A stretch of 64,000 nt of DNA, taken from contig OY821519.1 of assembly GCA_963682025.1 (NCBI GenBank), forward strand, positions 109,805,764-109,869,763, written 5' to 3'. A program made the position numbers and the translations under genes. Under the pieces are notes generated by a model. The model saw nothing but the letters and a program-made list of their open reading frames with translations, was not told where the DNA came from and made no database searches. This stretch comes from Cordilura impudica. Taxonomy: Eukaryota > Arthropoda > Insecta > Diptera > Scathophagidae. This document shows, piece after piece, positions 12,690-23,566 of this stretch (position 1 is the stretch's first letter; every line of letters begins with the position of its first letter).

Positions 12690-13805
12690 GTACTGAAAGT
12701 ACAAAGTCCACAGCTTCTTCCAAATGGTTTTATAAATTTGACAAATTGGTATCATTGTTAATACAACAAATGTTACGAAGTATAGCTGTAGCTACAATTA
12801 TACTTTGAACTTTTTTAAAGTTTAAACGAAGGCCCAAAGATAAAATTGGAAATCTTCTTTTCCAAACCTCATAGCTTCTTTCAACAGAGCAACGTGTTCT
12901 AATTTGCGACTAATTATACAGACTTTCTTCTGCATATTTGGGGATTAATAAAGGAGTCATAATATATTTTTTATTTGGATATCCACTCTCTCCCAATATT
13001 AAGCTGTCGCCAAAGTGTCCGCTCGGGAATAAATTTTAGAATTCCGAAAAATATTAGAATCATGGGCTGATCCTTGCCAACGAGCTACTATATTTGTGAT
13101 GTTGAGATTGGCATCACACGTCGTTTGCACATTTATGGAAAAAAAACCTTTTCTGTAGAGATAGATCTCCGCATTTTCCCCACCTAAAATAAGTAAAATA
13201 GTTTAAAGTAAAAATATTTAAAATAATTTTCGTTACCTGGGGATATAGTTTTAACATGAGTGCAGTCAAAAGCTGCAACGACTTTTGGAAATTTTGGAAT
13301 TTTATAAAAATCCGTTTTGCATTTTAAAATTTCCTGTTGTGATTCGGGAAACTTTATAAAATGGTCCCTTAAAAGGGCAATATTATGAGAAACTTTCGTA
13401 ACTACTTTTGAAATGGTAGATTTAGATACTCCATTAAGATCCCCAATCGTCATTAACATTCCCCCAGTTGCATACAACCGCAATGTTATTAATAACATTT
13501 GTTCTTCCGACAAAGCATTGTTCCTAAAAATAATTTGTTAAATAATTTTAAAAGTCCATAAAACTGAATAGAAATGCGTACCAAGTAGTTGGATTTTTAA
13601 TATGTGGTCCTATGTGCTCCAACACCATATAAGCCGATGATTTGGACAAGCGGAATGGCTGATAAAACTCCGAATCAATATATAAATGAAAATAATTTGG
13701 ACGCGTTCGAATTGTTCTTGGTTTTCTGATTATGGATATATTTAAATTTGCATAGATTTCCGAATCGCTATAATCCTCATCATCGGAAGAAAAAAACATT
13801 TTCAA
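12690..13805 (-). pseudogene. PIF/Harbinger transposase (HARBI1-like), three exons, one shift and one stop
   Basis: DDE-type nuclease. Exon 1 is 13805-13582 (acidic start MFFSSDDEDYSDSE; the first ATG at 13805 also fits). Intron 1 is 13581-13524 (58 bp, GT...AG). Exon 2 is 13523-13237 with the helix-turn-helix GDLNGVSKSTISKVVTKVS and AAFDCTHVKTISPG, carrying the first catalytic Asp (FDCTH). Intron 2 is 13236-13184 (53 bp, GT...AG). Exon 3 starts GENAEIYLYRKGFFSINVQ, then CDANLNITNIVARWQGSAHDS (second Asp), LILGESGYPNKKYIMTPL and RTRCSVERSYEVWKRRFPIL (catalytic Glu in VER). A frameshift near 13010 and a TAG within YN*SQIRTR break exon 3. It is otherwise well preserved, which suggests recent activity. 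Confidence 0.88.
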
Positions 13806-14132
13806 AAATTTCTTAAATATTGTTTTTCAAATTTTACTAATTTACTAATTTTCATTCACAGCTGTTATGTTTTGACAACTCCAAACTTAGTTTAAACGGC
13901 CAATCTTGGCCGGTTAAACTACAATTAAAATGAAATAAACTTGATCTCAAAAACAGCATTTTAAGTTTAAACTTCGTTAAACCAATAAACAAGGTTGAAC
14001 TACATCCCAAAAACTGGCTCTTAAAAATTATTCGTGAATTTTAAAATTTAATATATACTATATACATTTATAATAATATTAGAGGCAAAATTTTAAAAAA
14101 CCTATTTAAATAAATTTTTAATAAAAACAGCT

Positions 14133-14186
14133 TACTATCTACCTAATCTACTTACTAGCTACCTAATCTACTTACTAGCTACCTAA
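14133..14186. repeat. 20-bp tandem repeat in the LINE 3' region
   Basis: The unit TACCTAATCTACTTACTAGC is present about 2.5 times between 14133 and 14186, directly after the LINE stop codon (minus strand). 3'UTR repeats of this size occur in some LINEs and may affect recognition by their own RT. That role is inference. Confidence 0.75.
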
Positions 14187-16546
14187 GATGAAGATAATTC
14201 ATTAATATGAGTATGTGCCGATCCAGAGCATATGGAGTAAAAATTTATACTTAGTCTATTTAATTTAGACGCAACAAGTTCTATATTGGAAATAGAGTGA
14301 AGCCTAGATGTCGAAAAGAACCAAGGAAGGTTAAATATCAGTTTCAATAATTTATTTTGTGCAACCTGTAGTTTTTTAATGTGACAAACTGCACTGTTTG
14401 CCCACATAGGAGCTGCATAAAATATTACTGCCTGAAAAATCAATTTAAAAATAAACATTTTGTTGAGTTTTTGTTAATAAAAGGATAGAGTATGCGTGTG
14501 AGAGTATTTACTTTGTTTATAACATAATGTATATGGTCATTGAATTTCAATTTTGGATCGAGTAATACTCCCAAATATTTTGCTTTCTCTTCCCATTGAA
14601 CTTCCGTGTTCAGGAACAATATATTGCTCTGAGGAATGTAAGAAGCTTTTCGTTTTCTTGTGAAATAAATTGCCTTTGTTTTTTCAGCATTCAGGCCAAT
14701 CCTCCATTTATTATAATATTGCGTCAACGTGTCCAGTGCCCTTTGTAAATTAGATATAATATTTGAGGATAGTCTGTCGGAGCATAGAATAGCAGTATCA
14801 TCAGCGAAAACCGATAGGGTACAACTTTATAGTTCGGGTAAATCTGAAGTGTAAAGGTTGTATAATGAGGGAGATAAACAGGAGCCTTGGGGACATCCTG
14901 CCGCTATATCAAAGCTTTCAGAACGCAATGAACCGATATGAACTTTAAATGAGCGTTTACTAAGGAAACTTTCGATTATTTTTATCAAGAAACTAGGGAT
15001 ATTAAAACGAATCATTTTATAAATTAAGCCGTCGTGCCAAACTGAATCGAAAGCTGCCTTAACGTCTGTAATACCATTCCAGTCGATTTTTGAAGATCAA
15101 AATTTTTGGTTACCAAGTTTTTAATTCGAACTACAGATTGTGATGTGTTATGTTCCCTTCGGAATCCATATTGATGTTGAGGATAGATATTGTTTGATTC
15201 AATAAAAAGCATTAACTATTCATTGAATATTTTCTCAAATATTTTACTTATAGAGGACAATAGGCTTATTGGGCGATAAGATGAAGGATTATCTGCAGGT
15301 TTATTTGGTTTTTGTATTGGAATAACTTTTGCATTGAAAATAGTAGTTAAGAATAGGGTCGATTTTTTAGGAAGGTATTTTAGAATTTTGTTACTGATTC
15401 CGTCGAGACCCGGGGCTTTTTTTGATTTAAGATTTTTAATGATGTTTTGTATTTGGGAATTGGTTACTAACATTTCGTTCGAAATGCTAAATGTACGTAG
15501 CCTAAAAGTACGAAGCAGCTCTGTTACTTGTAAATTCGTTTCCTGATCACCTATATTAAAAGAATTTGAGTGACTGTATTCAAATGTTTGAGCCATTAAA
15601 TTACATTTAAAAATGTTATTGGTGTACATAGTGTTATTATAAGTTAAAATGGGAATGGTGTTTCTTTTTTTCCTAATTATCTTTGTTAGATTCCAGAATG
15701 GAGTTGAACCGTTATCCAATTTAGTCAGTAAGTTATTCCAGTATATATTTCGTAGTTTTTCTAATTCGTCACTCATTATTCTACTAAGAGCCTTCATTTC
15801 GTTTAAATCCGTTAAATTGCGGAATCTTTGCCAGTTTCTGCGAAACTGAATTAATGTTTTCCAATAAGTAGGTGGGGGTTTTGTATGCGAAGATTGGGTT
15901 TTTCTTGGAACGCTTATGTCAATTGCCGTAGAAATAATTTCCGGTATATTTGTTCGAAAAAAATCAAGAGTAGAACCTTGTCTATTGAAACTGTTGGGCA
16001 CATATGAATTATCAAATGGATAAACCATGTCAATACTATATGATACAAGCTTCTCATTTAGGGTGTTTCCCCAACAGTTTGCCCTTAAACATCCCCAATT
16101 TTGATGTCTACTATTGAAATCACCACCAAGAATTAATCTATTGCTAACACTATAGAGCCTACGTATATCCGAAGCAAAAAGTTGCTTCTGTTGCCATCGG
16201 TACCTGCTGAACCGCCCGGAAAATAACATGAAAAAATATCTACGCTACCAAAATCAGTAAAACTTTTGACTCCGATATATTCAATAAAATGAGTATTAAC
16301 AATAGGTAATAAAACGTGCTAAGTATTCTTCTTAACAATTACCGCAACGCCGCCTCCTCTAGAAGAAACTCTATCGTTTCTGTAGACAACGAAGTTTTTG
16401 TGCTTTATAGAAATATTTGAGTTCAGCCCTGTTTCCGATACTAAACATATGTCCACTTTGTGATTATTTAAGAAATGAAATAGTTCCAATCTTTTGTTGC
16501 GAATGCCTCTAGCATTCCATGTAATAATATTGAGTTCATTTGCCAT
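14183..16546 (-). pseudogene. Jockey-like LINE ORF2: endonuclease and reverse transcriptase, frameshifted
   Basis: The start ATG at 16546-16544 overlaps the gag stop (TAATG). The reading MANELNIITWNARGIRNKRL, with CLVSETGL, gives the APE endonuclease Asn and Glu, and GGDFNSRHQNWG gives its Asp/Asn motif. The RT follows with KAPGLDGISNKILKYLP, YRPISLLSSISKIFEKI, QYGFRREHNTSQ, DVKAAFDSVWHDGLIYKMIR (catalytic motif A), GCPQGSCLSPSLYNLYTSDL and FADDTA (motif C, about 14800), then GLNAEKTKAIYFTR and KYLGVLLD. The C-terminus has AVIFYAAPMWANSA and ends at 14183. It is broken near 16319-16229, 15215, 15024-15110, 14827 and 14450 by shifts or stops, but all catalytic residues remain. Confidence 0.85.
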
Positions 16547-17619
16547 TATGCGAGAAACTTGCATGCGAGGTTTGTGATAACCTCGAATTGTTCGGCCTTA
16601 TTCCGACAGTTATGAAGGTTGGTAATTAGCTCTAGTGTTAAGCTTTTTTTTTTCTTGTAATGTGAACAAGTCATTGTTATTATTGCTGATTGCATTATTG
16701 TTGTCGTTGTGATGCCATATCCCTGCAGATTCGGCAGCATATTGGGAAAATTTGTTTTATAGTTGACAGGGTCCAAAGTATTATGAGTACGAGAAATATA
16801 ACGTCTTGGTGCTGGTTTTGAACGTTTTCTGATTTCTATATACGTAGCCCTCCTGGGACAGACTTCGGAGGAAGATTTGTGGTTTCCACTGCAATTGGCA
16901 CATTTTAAAATAGATTCTTTACAATCCGCAGTTTTGTGTGAACCGGCACATATTGCACAGAATGTTTTGACCTTGCACCTATTAGAACCATGGTCAAACA
17001 TCTGGCAGTTGTAACATTGGGTTATTTTGTTTTTTCTGGCTTGTTGAAACTCCCACTTGATTCTGACATAATCTAATACGGAGTAATTTTGCCTTAAATC
17101 TTTCATTGTTATAGACTGTCGCTCAAAATATACAACGTAAATAAAATACTCATTGTTATAGTTATTCTTTTTAACTACTAGCTTTACGTCTAAACACTTT
17201 AGGCCCATGTTTAAGAGTTTTTTCTTTATTACTGTAGGGTCATACTTATCAAGACCAAAAATGAAAGCTTTGTAGGGTTTTTCACCTTTGGTCGCATATG
17301 TGAAGAACTCATATGAGTCAGTAAGTGCAGAGCATGATTTGTCAAAATCTTTTTTAGAACGGCAAAATAGTTTCAAATCAATAGAAATTTTTCTGATAGA
17401 GTAATCAGTAATTTTATTTCTTTTACATATATCATGAAGTTCTTCAATTTTACATTTTAACACAGTGATTGGAGATATAATGACTTTTGTTGGTTTTTGT
17501 ACACAAATTTCAGCTTCACTATTATCATTGACAGCTTGTAACGGAAAGTAATAATTTGTTGCTAATTTTGACTGACTCGCTTTAGTCGAGTTGTTATTGG
17601 ATTTTGATTTTTTGTTCAT
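16546..17619 (-). CDS. Jockey-like LINE ORF1 (gag-like RNA-binding protein), intact 357 aa
   Basis: An uninterrupted frame starting MNKKSKSNNN. Residues about 60-190 form the PRE_C2HC-like region (ITDYSIRKIS, FFTYATKGEKPYKAFIFGL, PTVIKKKLLNMGL), known in Jockey-type gag and thought to act in RNA or protein binding. Residues about 205-265 carry three CCHC-type knuckles: CYNCQMFDHGSNRC, CAICAGSHKTADC and CANCSGNHKSSSEVC. A basic patch (RKRSKPAPRRY) follows. The stop TAA shares a base with the ORF2 start (TAATG), suiting termination-reinitiation. This is the longest undamaged coding frame in the window that is not a simple repeat. No host function is implied. Confidence 0.85.
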   Translation of the reverse strand: MNKKSKSNNNSTKASQSKLATNYYFPLQAVNDNSEAEICVQKPTKVIISPITVLKCKIEELHDICKRNKITDYSIRKISIDLKLFCRSKKDFDKSCSALTDSYEFFTYATKGEKPYKAFIFGLDKYDPTVIKKKLLNMGLKCLDVKLVVKKNNYNNEYFIYVVYFERQSITMKDLRQNYSVLDYVRIKWEFQQARKNKITQCYNCQMFDHGSNRCKVKTFCAICAGSHKTADCKESILKCANCSGNHKSSSEVCPRRATYIEIRKRSKPAPRRYISRTHNTLDPVNYKTNFPNMLPNLQGYGITTTTIMQSAIITMTCSHYKKKKSLTLELITNLHNCRNKAEQFEVITNLACKFLA

Positions 17620-17640
17620 TGTGTTAACGCATAATGCGTT

Positions 17641-18070
17641 AACATCATCATTCGATAAAGCACGCTTAATGTTTTAGTTTTTGTTTTTTTTTTTAATATT
17701 TGAGTTTTCTATTGTTTTGTTGCAAAATTCTTTTTAATTTTTTTATTTTTTTTTTTTTTTTATGTTATTTTACTAACGAGAATTCACACGTCTTTATACT
17801 TCGAAAGCATAAGCAGAACTGGAGAAAAATAAGTTCAATCTGCCAATCAAATTTTATACAAGTATAGAAAGTTCCAAGTGGATCACTTCTTTTTCCGGAA
17901 TTAGGGTGAAGATTAAAGTCATACAATCTAGAAGCACAGAAGCTTGAAAAATCGAAAAAGAATATGGAAAAAAATAATACACGGTTTATATTTTTTCTAT
18001 GGTGGAGTATAAACACCTTCCTTTTATTGTTTCGGTTCAAAAAAATATATATAAATAAATTATATAAATA
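17641..18070. other. LINE 5' flank and T-rich stretch, no gene
   Basis: Holds the upstream region of the Jockey-like LINE (minus strand), a poly-T run at about 17730-17760 and about 300 bp of unassigned sequence before the Helitron end at 18071. A 91-codon minus-strand frame at 17765-18040 has no recognised content. Confidence 0.4.
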
Positions 18071-18985
18071 CTAGCAGTAACCCGATGCGCTTCGCTACAC
18101 TCGTAATGATACTCTACAATACGTTTTGTAGAAAACTATTGTTTTGTATAGGATGTGCCACTCCCATTAGTCTGATTCCGCCCATTTTTTGGGCAACTAC
18201 TCACATTAATAACTTATGAACTCAAACAAAGTCGCTAGACTTTCATTATTGTAGTACTCCAGTTATGTTATATTAAATACTTACTTTGTATGGGGGTACC
18301 ACGCCCACTGGTTGAATCTCTCCCATTTTTTTATGGGACTACTCACATTAATAACTCATGAACTCAGACAAAGTTCCAATGCTTTCACTATTACATTACT
18401 TCAGATATATGACATTATATATTTACTTTGTATGTGAGGTACCACGCCCTCTGAACGGATTCCGCCTATTTTTTTCGAGTACTAACGTTGATAAGTTATG
18501 AACTCACACAAAGTCTCAACACTTTACCTATTACAGTACTCTAGATATATGATATTTTATATTTACTTTGTATGGAGGGTACCACGCCCATTAGTCCCAT
18601 CCCGCCCATTTTTCCGCAACTTCTCGAATTATTTTAATATGTACATGTGCATATATAGTTTCAGAACTCTTGTTGTCGCAGCACACCAGGTATTATATGT
18701 TAAAATTAGATGTTAAAAATTCACTTTGTATGGGAGGTGCCACGCCCACTGGTCTGATCCCGCCCATTTTTAAGAGACTACTCACATTAATAACTCATGA
18801 AAATAGACAAAGTTCCAAGGCTTTCACTATTACAGTACTTTAGATATATGACATTATATATTTACTTTGTATGGGAGGTACCACGCCCACACAAAGTCTC
18901 CAAACTTTATCTATTATCTATCACGCCCATTGGTCCGATCACGTCCATTTTTCTGCAACACTTCGAATTATTGAAATATGTACAT

Positions 18986-21184
18986 TAGGGGTATAACTTT
19001 TCTAAATTTTTTGCAAATATCAAAATAGCCCTAGCATAGTCGAATAGGCCATTGAAAATTATATAAAAAATGCTATTACTTTTTCGCAGTTGTCAAAAAA
19101 GTTCACCCACCAAACGCGGTAAAGTTTTTAAATGACTTCTTTTTATTTATTTACCTCAAAGGCGCAAAAAAGTTTTTTTTATCAATATATCAACCTGCAT
19201 TTAACATTTGTGTAAATATTTAGGAAGTCATTGAAAATTACGTTATGTACTTTAATTGTTTTTATTATTGCAAGAAAATTATTAATGTGTTTCAAATATT
19301 CCGAGTTTGTGTTTAATACTTAAAAACAATGGATTTTAAAAGAAGTCGTTTAAGCGTTTTGAAAAATGCAAAAGTTTGGACAAAGGCTTTGACCAAATTT
19401 AAAGATAGCACAACAATGTCGAGAAACATTCCAGATATCGTCATTCCATTACATGAACTGAGCAAAATGCCAACCCAAAAAATTATAATTGGAAGATTTC
19501 ATGCTTTAGCTGCTTCAGAAAAATCAAAAACAAAGAGGTATAAAGTTATCTCAAAAGAACTTTGCGATTTGTGGAGTAAGATGAAACTACCAAAAATTCA
19601 AAGTAAATCAGTAAACAGAAAACTTGAAAAATTAATTCAAATATATGATAAAAATTTAAAAAAAAAACGTGGTTATAATTTTGAAAATATTTTCAATATT
19701 TCAAATGAAAATACAGATATTCAGTCCGAATTAAGTAGCTTGGAAGACGCTATGTCTGATAAAAATTCAGTATAAGAGTACGAGTGTGAGAAACAATACT
19801 CGTCCGACGATTGTGATTACAAGCCCCCGGAAAGGATGAAATTAAATAAATCATTAATAAATCCATCGGTTGCATTAGTTACTAATGCCAAAGTCAGTAC
19901 TAAAAAAGCAGCTAAAATCTGTAAGGAATTAGCAGAGTCTGGTATTCAAATTGCAACTCCATCACAGCCAGGTGTTTAAAAAGCTGTAATCAAGTCGGCC
20001 GAGCGTAAAGAAAAAAAGTTAAAGGAAACTTTGAAAAATTAAAACTGGTGCTTGCATTTCGACGGAAAAAAAATTGGCAATAAAGAACTGCAGGTAATGG
20101 TTTTAAAAAATGAATATACCGAAATTAATTTAGCAGTGCTTGTTTTGGAAAATGGAAAAGCCCTCACAGTTTTTAATGGTATTAAAGAAACATTACACAA
20201 ATTTGATTTATGGCAATCCATAAAAATGGTAATTTCTGATACAACAAGAGTAAATACTGGTCACAAAAACGGCGTTGTTAAGCTATTAAAGGACTATTAT
20301 AAATCAATTGATCTTCCTCCACCACAATACGTCGGTTGCCAACACCATATTTTAGACCTGATCCTAAGGCATGTTATGGATGAGTTATTGGATGGAAAAA
20401 CATCATCTCCTAATATCTCTTATAATTTTGTTCCGGAACTAATAAATAACTACGTGGATCTAAAAGCCAACTACATACAGAATAATGAATACTTAAAAGT
20501 AAAAAACATTAAATGGCGCGACGATATGCAATACTTGTACGAGCTTGGTTCTGCATTTAAATACTACCAAAGAAATAAAAAATTCCCTTATATAAAATTT
20601 AAAGACATACCACCATTAAGCAACGCTCGATGGAACTCAAGGGCAATTCTTGCCATTTTAGCATTTGTGCTTATCCCGAAATACCGAGACCAGCTTACCC
20701 CAATATGTGAATTCATATGTGGACCATGGTATAATATATGGTTTTCCAATCATTGTTTTAATAAAGACAACTTCGCAGCTTTAGATCAATCCTTAGCACG
20801 ATTTAAGAACGGTCAAGCATGTCTTAAAAGACACTGGGTTAGAGAAGCTTCAATAATCCCAAAGCAACAGCGAAGCAACATATGCGCAGAACGCGGTATT
20901 AAAGTAATACAGGACATTTATCCATTATGCAAAACAACGCGCACGTTAAATTTGAAGTTTATGTCTTTTAATAATTAAACAAAATTTTTTAGTTTACTAT
21001 TTTACTTTATTAATAAAATATTTAAAATTTTTTATTTAAAATGAATGTTTTTTTTGGGAGATTTTAGAAAATCGTTTTCGTGGGTGAGGTTTTTTATCCG
21101 AAATGACCCCAAAATTATTTTTTCGTAAATAACACAACCTTCGCCATCGCGTGGTGCTAGGGCCAAAAATTGGTTATACCCCTA
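18986..21184 (+). mobile_element. hAT-superfamily DNA transposon, 2.2 kb
   Basis: The 12-bp terminal inverted repeats TAGGGGTATAAC / GTTATACCCCTA lie at 18986 and 21184. Perfect 8-bp target duplications ATGTACAT flank it at 18978-18985 and 21185-21192. The uninterrupted sister cassette of the host Helitron near 18640 (AATATGTACATGTGCATA) shows the empty site. The 8-bp duplication and the coding content support hAT. Confidence 0.88.
19329..20978 (+). pseudogene. hAT-like transposase, broken by three stops
   Basis: The first part (ATG 19329 to 19775) is a basic N-terminal region rich in Lys. The frame resumes after stops at about 19773, 19977 and 20040 and runs to 20978 as a 308-codon block. 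Recognisable pieces are LHFDGKKIGNKELQV (probable first catalytic Asp), MVISDTTRVNTGHKNGVVKLL (second Asp region, with the NTG common in this group), YVGCQHHILDLILRHVMDELL, NARWNSRAILAILAF and the C-terminal CAERGIKVI. This set is typical of a hAT-like transposase family common in arthropods, though I assign the family from memory of its motifs. It sits alone in the element, on the same strand throughout. Few lesions suggest a fairly young copy. Confidence 0.75.
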
Positions 21185-21449
21185 ATGTACATGTACATAG
21201 TTTCAGAACTCTTGCTGTTGTAGTACTCCAGATATTATATGTTAAAATTAGATGTTAAAAATTCACTTTTTATGGAAGGTGCCACGCCCACTTGAAAAAC
21301 CAAAAAAGGTATAGCCTATTTTTCCTTCCGGATAGGCAGTTACGTACTGTAAAAATTTCAAGACGATCGGCCTAGTGGTGTAGTTTCCTATAAACCACAA
21401 ACAAACAAACAAACACACAAACATTCACAACTCCATTTTATATATAAGA

Positions 21450-21797
21450 TGACCATATCCGAAATAAAAAATTATTTTCGAGGGTCTTCCAAAAGGACAC
21501 TCATTTTGTCAAACATTTTTCAAGAAAGTGGATGATCTGGCGGAAAACTGCAGATGTACTGCGAAACTCGATGGGTTGAACGGCTCGACGGTGTACAAAT
21601 ATTTTACAGTTCAATACCACAATTAGTTGATAAGTTGATTAGTTGATTAAAGAAATACTTTTGGAAATAGAAGACTTAATGTAAGTGTTGTGTAAAAACA
21701 CGTAAAATTAACCAAAAAATATAAATTTTGACTTTACCACTTATGACTTAATTTAGTATAATTAAAAATTGGGGTAAATTTTTTTTTGTATTTAAAA
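21450..21797. other. Short spacer without recognised features
   Basis: About 350 bp of AT-rich sequence between the Helitron 5' end and HINE copy C. Nothing is supported beyond local direct repetition of TTGATAAGTTGATTAGTTGATTA near 21625. Confidence 0.35.
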
Positions 21798-22591
21798 CAA
21801 GTAAGAAAATTATAGTCGGTCTAGACCGACTATATGAGACCCTATACCATGCGTTTAGAGAACCTATCTCATAGGCCCAACTAACTGGACATAGAAAATA
21901 AGCATAAACCAAATTTGAGTGGGATTTTTATTAATTTTTTGGCTGCGGATATGAAAATTTCATATCGGATGCTATATCTATATGGGAACTAGGCCCAAAA
22001 ATGGACCGATCCTGACTATATTTGGTAAAGTCTCTTGTATTTTGCACAAATATATACAAACAAAATTTGAGAAGAATCAGTGCAATATTTTTGTTTTTTG
22101 ATAGATTTAAGTGAAGTCGGGAAGCAGCTCTATATGGGGCCTACGACTAAGAGTTGTCCCTTAGGGATCATTTTTGGACTATTCATTAATGGATGTAATG
22201 AACGCATACAAATCCAATTTGAGTAAGATCTATATGATATTTCGTATCTTATGGCAATTTATGTCGATTTCATAGGGGTCATTTGTATGGGGACTAGGTC
22301 TGAACATGGACCGAATCTCACCAATTTCAACAGCGTTCATCCTATGAGTGATAAAAGCTCAGATACCAAATTTCATCAAAATTCATTCACATCTGCGACC
22401 TGCAGTTTGATTGCAAAGTTTACATGGACACACAGACGGACGGACAGACGGACGGACATCGTTAAATCGAATCAGTTAGTGATTCTGATTCGATTGGTAT
22501 AATAAAAAATGGGTCTAGGTCAAATATTTTTGGTAGTTACAAACAGCAGAACAAAGTCATTATACCCAAACCACATAGTGGTATAGGGTAT
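21798..22591 (-). mobile_element. HINE/mini-me-like element, copy C
   Basis: A full-length minus-strand copy. It starts CAAGTAAGAAAATTATAG at 21798 and is followed by the 22-bp palindrome. The (GGAC)n-type core is at about 22430-22460 (ACGGACGGACAGACGG), and it ends at CCACATAGTGGTATAGGGTAT (22591). It lies 170 bp from copy D in the same orientation. Confidence 0.85.
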
Positions 22592-22760
22592 AAAATAAAA
22601 ATATGAAAAATGTGAAGGCAAAGTAAAAATTTCTTCATTTTATAAAATGTAGTAAATACTGTTATTAATCATATGTAATAATAATCAGATTTACTTAATA
22701 TCTTAATTTATTAGATTTACAATTGTAAATAAATAATAAAATAAAACAAAACAAAAAAAA

Positions 22761-23566
22761 AAGCGAGAAAATTATAGTCGGTCTAGACCGACTATGCGAT
22801 ACCCTGTACCATGGTTTAGAAACCTTATCTCTTCGGTCCAACTAATTGGATATAGAAAATAAGCATAAACCAAATTTGAGTGGCATTGTTATTAATTTTT
22901 TTGGCTGCAGGTATAAAAAAGTTAATATCGGATACAATATTTATATGGGGACTAAGTTGAAAAATGGACTGATCTTTACCATATTTGGTACAGTCACTTA
23001 TAATTTAAAAATAAAAAATATATGCAAACCATATTTGAGAAAAATTTATGCAATTTTTTTTTTTTTTTTTTGGTAGATTTAAGTCAAAATCGGGAAGCAG
23101 CTTTATATGGGGGTTAAGAGAATTGATTGCCATATGGGGTTTATTTTTGGACAAATGATAAATGGATTTAATAAACACACGCAACCCCAATTTGACCGAG
23201 ATCTATATGTTTGTTTGGATCTTATGGCGATTTAAGTCGATTTCATAGGGGTTATTTGTATGGGGACTAGGTCTAAACACGGAACGAATTTCTCCACTTT
23301 CAATAGCGCTCATCCCATGGCCGAATAAAGCTTATATACCAAATTTCAAATATATTCATATTTGCGACGTGCAGTTTGATTACAAGATTTGCATGGACAC
23401 ACAGGCGGACAGACGGACGGACATCGCTAAATCGACTCAGAAACTGATTCAGAAAGTGATTCTGAGTCGATCGGCTTAATAAAAGATAGGTGTAGGCCAA
23501 ATATTTTTGTAGTTACAAACAGCAGCACAAAGTCATTATACCCAAACCACATGATGATGTAGGGTA
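22761..23566 (-). mobile_element. HINE/mini-me-like element, copy D
   Basis: A minus-strand copy with the intact 22-bp palindrome at about 22776-22797, the core at about 23400-23425 (GCGGACAGACGGACGGAC) and the end at about 23566. It is more diverged than copy C, with indels such as a T-run at about 23055. Confidence 0.8.

Larger units (their letters stand above)
11301..14020. mobile_element. PIF/Harbinger DNA transposon, 2.72 kb, two genes
   Basis: The terminal inverted repeats begin GAGCCAGTTTTTGGGATGT at 11301 and, inverted, at 14020; the inner part continues with AAACTTGGTTTAAT-type similarity. The flanking triplets are CTA (11298-11300) and TTA (14021-14023), an imperfect TWA duplication as expected for PIF/Harbinger. 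Inside are a Myb/SANT-like gene (+, from 11626) and a transposase (-, 13805 down to about 12690), converging on each other. This is the usual two-gene Harbinger arrangement, in which the Myb-like protein helps DNA binding and nuclear import of the transposase. Confidence 0.85.
14024..17640 (-). mobile_element. Jockey-like non-LTR retrotransposon, nearly full length
   Basis: Two ORFs read right to left: a gag with zinc knuckles (17619-16546), then endonuclease/reverse transcriptase (16546 to about 14183). About 150 bp of 3' sequence follows, including a 20-bp tandem repeat and A-rich text. The ORFs meet at TAATG. The 5' leader lies between 17620 and about 17760, where a long T-run occurs on the plus strand. 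No target duplication could be fixed. Domain order and the PRE_C2HC-type gag fit the Jockey clade. Confidence 0.85.
18071..21449 (-). mobile_element. Helitron (minus strand) with tandem cassettes, split by a hAT transposon
   Basis: On the minus strand it begins TCTTATATATAAAATGGAGT (from 21449) and ends with a short hairpin GCGAAGCGC, then ATCGGGTTACTG and CTAG at 18071. Host A is at 18070 and T at 21450. The body contains about seven ~140-bp cassettes built around GGTACCACGCCCA/GGTGCCACGCCCA (about 18158, 18294, 18440, 18578, 18734, 18880 and 21279). Without the hAT insertion (18986-21184) its length is about 1.2 kb. No Rep/helicase is present, so it is non-autonomous. Fragments of the same family lie at 6.9-7.4 and 52.3-52.7 kb. 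Confidence 0.8.

Noticed and set aside
22251..22502. Frames repeatedly giving MAIYVDFIGVICMGTRSEHG in several places (22.2, 26.8, 37.7, 38.5, 42.1, 54.5 kb)
   Set aside because: All are the same non-coding part of the HINE family. Sequence drift between copies breaks the frame freely, so they are not genes.
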